From: Thiocystis violascens DSM 198 | GTDB taxonomy: Bacteria > Pseudomonadota > Gammaproteobacteria > Chromatiales > Chromatiaceae | Length of the DNA stretch: 64,000 nucleotides | Assembly: GCF_000227745.2 (NCBI RefSeq) | Contig: NC_018012.1 | Location: forward strand, 2,092,501-2,156,500 | Direction: 5' to 3' | Shown here: positions 62,477 through 64,000 of the stretch, one piece after another | Layout of the letters: the number at the start of each line of letters is the position of its first letter | Position numbering within the stretch: position 1 is the first letter of the stretch | The notes under the pieces: model-generated | Databases searched by the model: none | What the model was told of the DNA's origin: nothing | Seen by the model: only the letters and a program-made list of their open reading frames with translations | Position numbers and translations under genes: made by a program

Positions 62477-63043
62477 ATGGCGGAACAAAAACTCGGTAAT
62501 CCAGCAGTGGTCGGCCTGGCCGGCTTCGGACTCACCACCATGGTGCTGCAATTCCATAACGTCGGCTGGATGTCCAGCATTGGGCCGGTGATCTGGCTCG
62601 GGCTGATTTTCGGCGGCGCGGCGCAATTCTTCGCCGGACTTCAGGAGCAAAAAACCGGCAACAATTTCGGCTACTGCGCCTTCACCTCCTACGGCGCTTT
62701 CTGGATCGCGCTGGCGCTGATGCTGATCGCGAATAACTACGATCTCTTCAAGGCCAGCACGCAGGACGTCGGCTGGTTCCTGGTCGCCTGGACCCTGTTC
62801 ACGGCGATTCTCTGGGTCGGCTCGCTACGCATTCACGGCGCCATGGCCATGACCTTCACCCTGTTGCTGGCCGGCTTCATCCTGCTGGATCTGGCGCACT
62901 TCGGTTATCCCGGCCTGACGGTCGTTGCCGGCTACGTCCTGATGGCCTGTGCCCTGACGGCCTGGTACATGATGGCGCGCATCATCCTGAACGAGGTCTA
63001 TGAGCGCGAGCTGCTGCCCGCGGGAAAGCCCTGGGTGAATTGA
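62477..63043 (+). CDS. Acetate/succinate transporter, SatP/YaaH (GPR1/FUN34) family
   Basis: 188 residues, six spans. The family motif NPAxxGL is seen as NPAVVGLAGFGLTTMV and is followed by FGGAAQFFAGLQEQKTGN and FTSYGAFWIALAL. It takes up acetate and related short carboxylates with protons; acetate photoassimilation fits a purple bacterium. A cache-domain protein gene follows 51 bp downstream. Confidence 0.92.
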   Translation: MAEQKLGNPAVVGLAGFGLTTMVLQFHNVGWMSSIGPVIWLGLIFGGAAQFFAGLQEQKTGNNFGYCAFTSYGAFWIALALMLIANNYDLFKASTQDVGWFLVAWTLFTAILWVGSLRIHGAMAMTFTLLLAGFILLDLAHFGYPGLTVVAGYVLMACALTAWYMMARIILNEVYERELLPAGKPWVN

Positions 63044-63094
63044 GCGCCCCGGCGATCACGCCTTCCGAACCGCTCGCTAAAAGAGGATTCAACG

Positions 63095-63643
63095 ATGGGA
63101 AAACACAGATTTGCCTTGGCCGGCCTGGCCTTGACACTGAGCACCGCGCCCGCCATGAGCTGGGCCGCGGACGCCGCCAGCGCCGAGGAAGTGGTGGCGA
63201 AGGTGCGCGAGGCCGTCCACTACCTGAACGAAAAGGGTCTGGCCGGTTTCTCGGATTTCAACAATAACAAGGACGCCCGCTGGGTGTGGAAAGACAGCTA
63301 TGTGTTCGTCTATAGCTGCCGCGAGGATGTCATGATCGCCCATCCCCTGCGTCCCGATCTGGTGGGCAAGCCCATCCTGCAGATGCGCGACGATCAGGAT
63401 CACCCGCTGTTTCAGGATCTCTGCAAGGCCGGCGCGAACAAGGATGGCGGCTGGGTCGAGTATTGGTGGCCGAAACCCGGCGAGGCGAAGGCTTCGCGCA
63501 AGATTTCCTACGCCCACAGCGCCGCGGTCTCGTTCAAGTCGGATATCCAGGTCGGCGCAGGGATCTATGACGGTCGGCTCACGCCCGCCGATCTGAGCAA
63601 GATCATCGAGGATTCGACCAAGCCCCAGAAGGCTGTGCCCTGA
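63095..63643 (+). CDS. Periplasmic single-cache domain protein
   Basis: 182 residues: a signal peptide (FALAGLALTLSTAPAMSWAA), then one small-ligand-binding cache domain (VREAVHYLNEKGLAGFSDFN, WKDSYVFVYSCREDVMIAHP, LVGKPILQMRD, GGWVEYWWPKPGE and KISYAHSAAV). There is no transmembrane or signalling module, so it is a free periplasmic binder. Position after the acetate transporter suggests it binds the same class of carboxylate. AGAGGA lies before ATG 63095. Confidence 0.87.
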   Translation: MGKHRFALAGLALTLSTAPAMSWAADAASAEEVVAKVREAVHYLNEKGLAGFSDFNNNKDARWVWKDSYVFVYSCREDVMIAHPLRPDLVGKPILQMRDDQDHPLFQDLCKAGANKDGGWVEYWWPKPGEAKASRKISYAHSAAVSFKSDIQVGAGIYDGRLTPADLSKIIEDSTKPQKAVP

Positions 63644-63880
63644 CCTGAACGGAACGCGGGTTGTTCGACCGGGGCCATCCATCGGCCCCGGCAGCCCATG
63701 GCCTGTCGTTCGCAAGCGACCGAATCAAGCCCAAAATTCACATCGGTTTTACTCGGAACTCGCCGCGCTACCCTGAACTCGAACATTGTGACAAGTGCCG
63801 TGGGTGACGGGACGCGGGTCAAACCGTCTCGGTCACCGGACATCGCGGCACGAATCCTGTCCCACCTGGGAGGTATCGAG

Positions 63881-64000
63881 ATGAAAACCGTAGGCAATCT
63901 CACGCTGAGCCTGCTCGCGATCGGCATGCTGCAGGCGACTCCGGCGTTGACGGCCGATCTCGGCGCCCTGCCGCCGGCTCAAATGCACAATGGCATCACC
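63881..64000 (+). CDS. Start of a secreted protein (cut by window edge)
   Basis: The first 40 codons are visible: a signal peptide (MKTVGNLTLSLLAIGMLQAT) and the mature start DLGALPPAQMHNGIT. GGGAGGT lies just before the ATG. The signal peptide closely resembles that of the protein at 61375. Family cannot be assigned from this fragment. Confidence 0.65.
   Translation, partial: MKTVGNLTLSLLAIGMLQATPALTADLGALPPAQMHNGIT

Noticed and set aside
63669..63694. Hairpin ccggggcc/ggccccgg after the cache gene as an intrinsic terminator
   Set aside because: A GC stem is present but no T run follows, so I do not list it as a terminator.

Overview
The window looks like chromosome from a high-GC purple sulfur gammaproteobacterium (Chromatiaceae-like). 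The grounds are a proteobacterial phosphoribulokinase of the Calvin cycle, a complete rnfABCDGE operon, the ffh/ypjD divergent pair, a DamX-like SPOR protein, an RpfC-like hybrid kinase and a FeoAABC iron uptake operon. This is inference from gene content; there is no 16S rRNA gene in the window.

Layout. 1-3121: two copies (one cut by the window edge) of a 1195-bp IS5/IS427-like element flank tatC; the second copy sits in the loop of the tatC terminator. 3167-19674: mostly housekeeping genes (mepA, ffh, ypjD, tRNA-Ala, dacB, an HtrA-like protease, an FKBP isomerase, a SPOR protein, prk, a hybrid kinase, a DUF1631 protein, glmS). 19849-33022: an MFS transporter, the Rnf operon and a type I secretion pair (ABC exporter and HlyD adaptor). 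All of these are interrupted by large arrays of a dispersed repeat with core gaagccgttcgtggt and a companion atttcccgttcgtcc hairpin. 33240-36175: more of the same repeat, a third IS copy and a decayed TnpB. 36176-39685: a large repeat-rich secreted S-layer/RTX-like protein, the probable type I substrate.

39706-46605 is the most unusual region. Eight copies of a roughly 198-bp mosaic repeat lie between small accessory genes. A full copy has a GTAG-headed REP hairpin, a strong intrinsic terminator and an inverted REP. A REP-associated tyrosine transposase (RAYT) gene lies between two copies. The cargo is two DUF4160/DUF2442 toxin-antitoxin-like pairs, two DUF1640 coiled-coil membrane proteins, a pair of tiny overlapping membrane proteins, two inverted IS4-family elements, and three truncated copies of one DUF1640 gene, cut at or within a few bases of one another where the repeat begins. 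I read this as a REP/RAYT system that spreads a mobile terminator and has rearranged its neighbourhood.

47339-63643: a glutathione S-transferase-like protein; an IclR regulator divergent from a phosphoketolase/transketolase-like enzyme and a DUF1537 four-carbon acid sugar kinase (a small catabolic operon of unknown substrate); feoA-feoA-feoB-feoC; a Gld-type ABC export operon of four overlapping genes; a secreted protein with an internal duplication; a periplasmic retropepsin-like protease; an acetate transporter of the SatP/YaaH family with a periplasmic single-cache protein; and the start of another secreted protein at the window edge.

Family names come from motif recognition by eye. No database search or alignment program was run.
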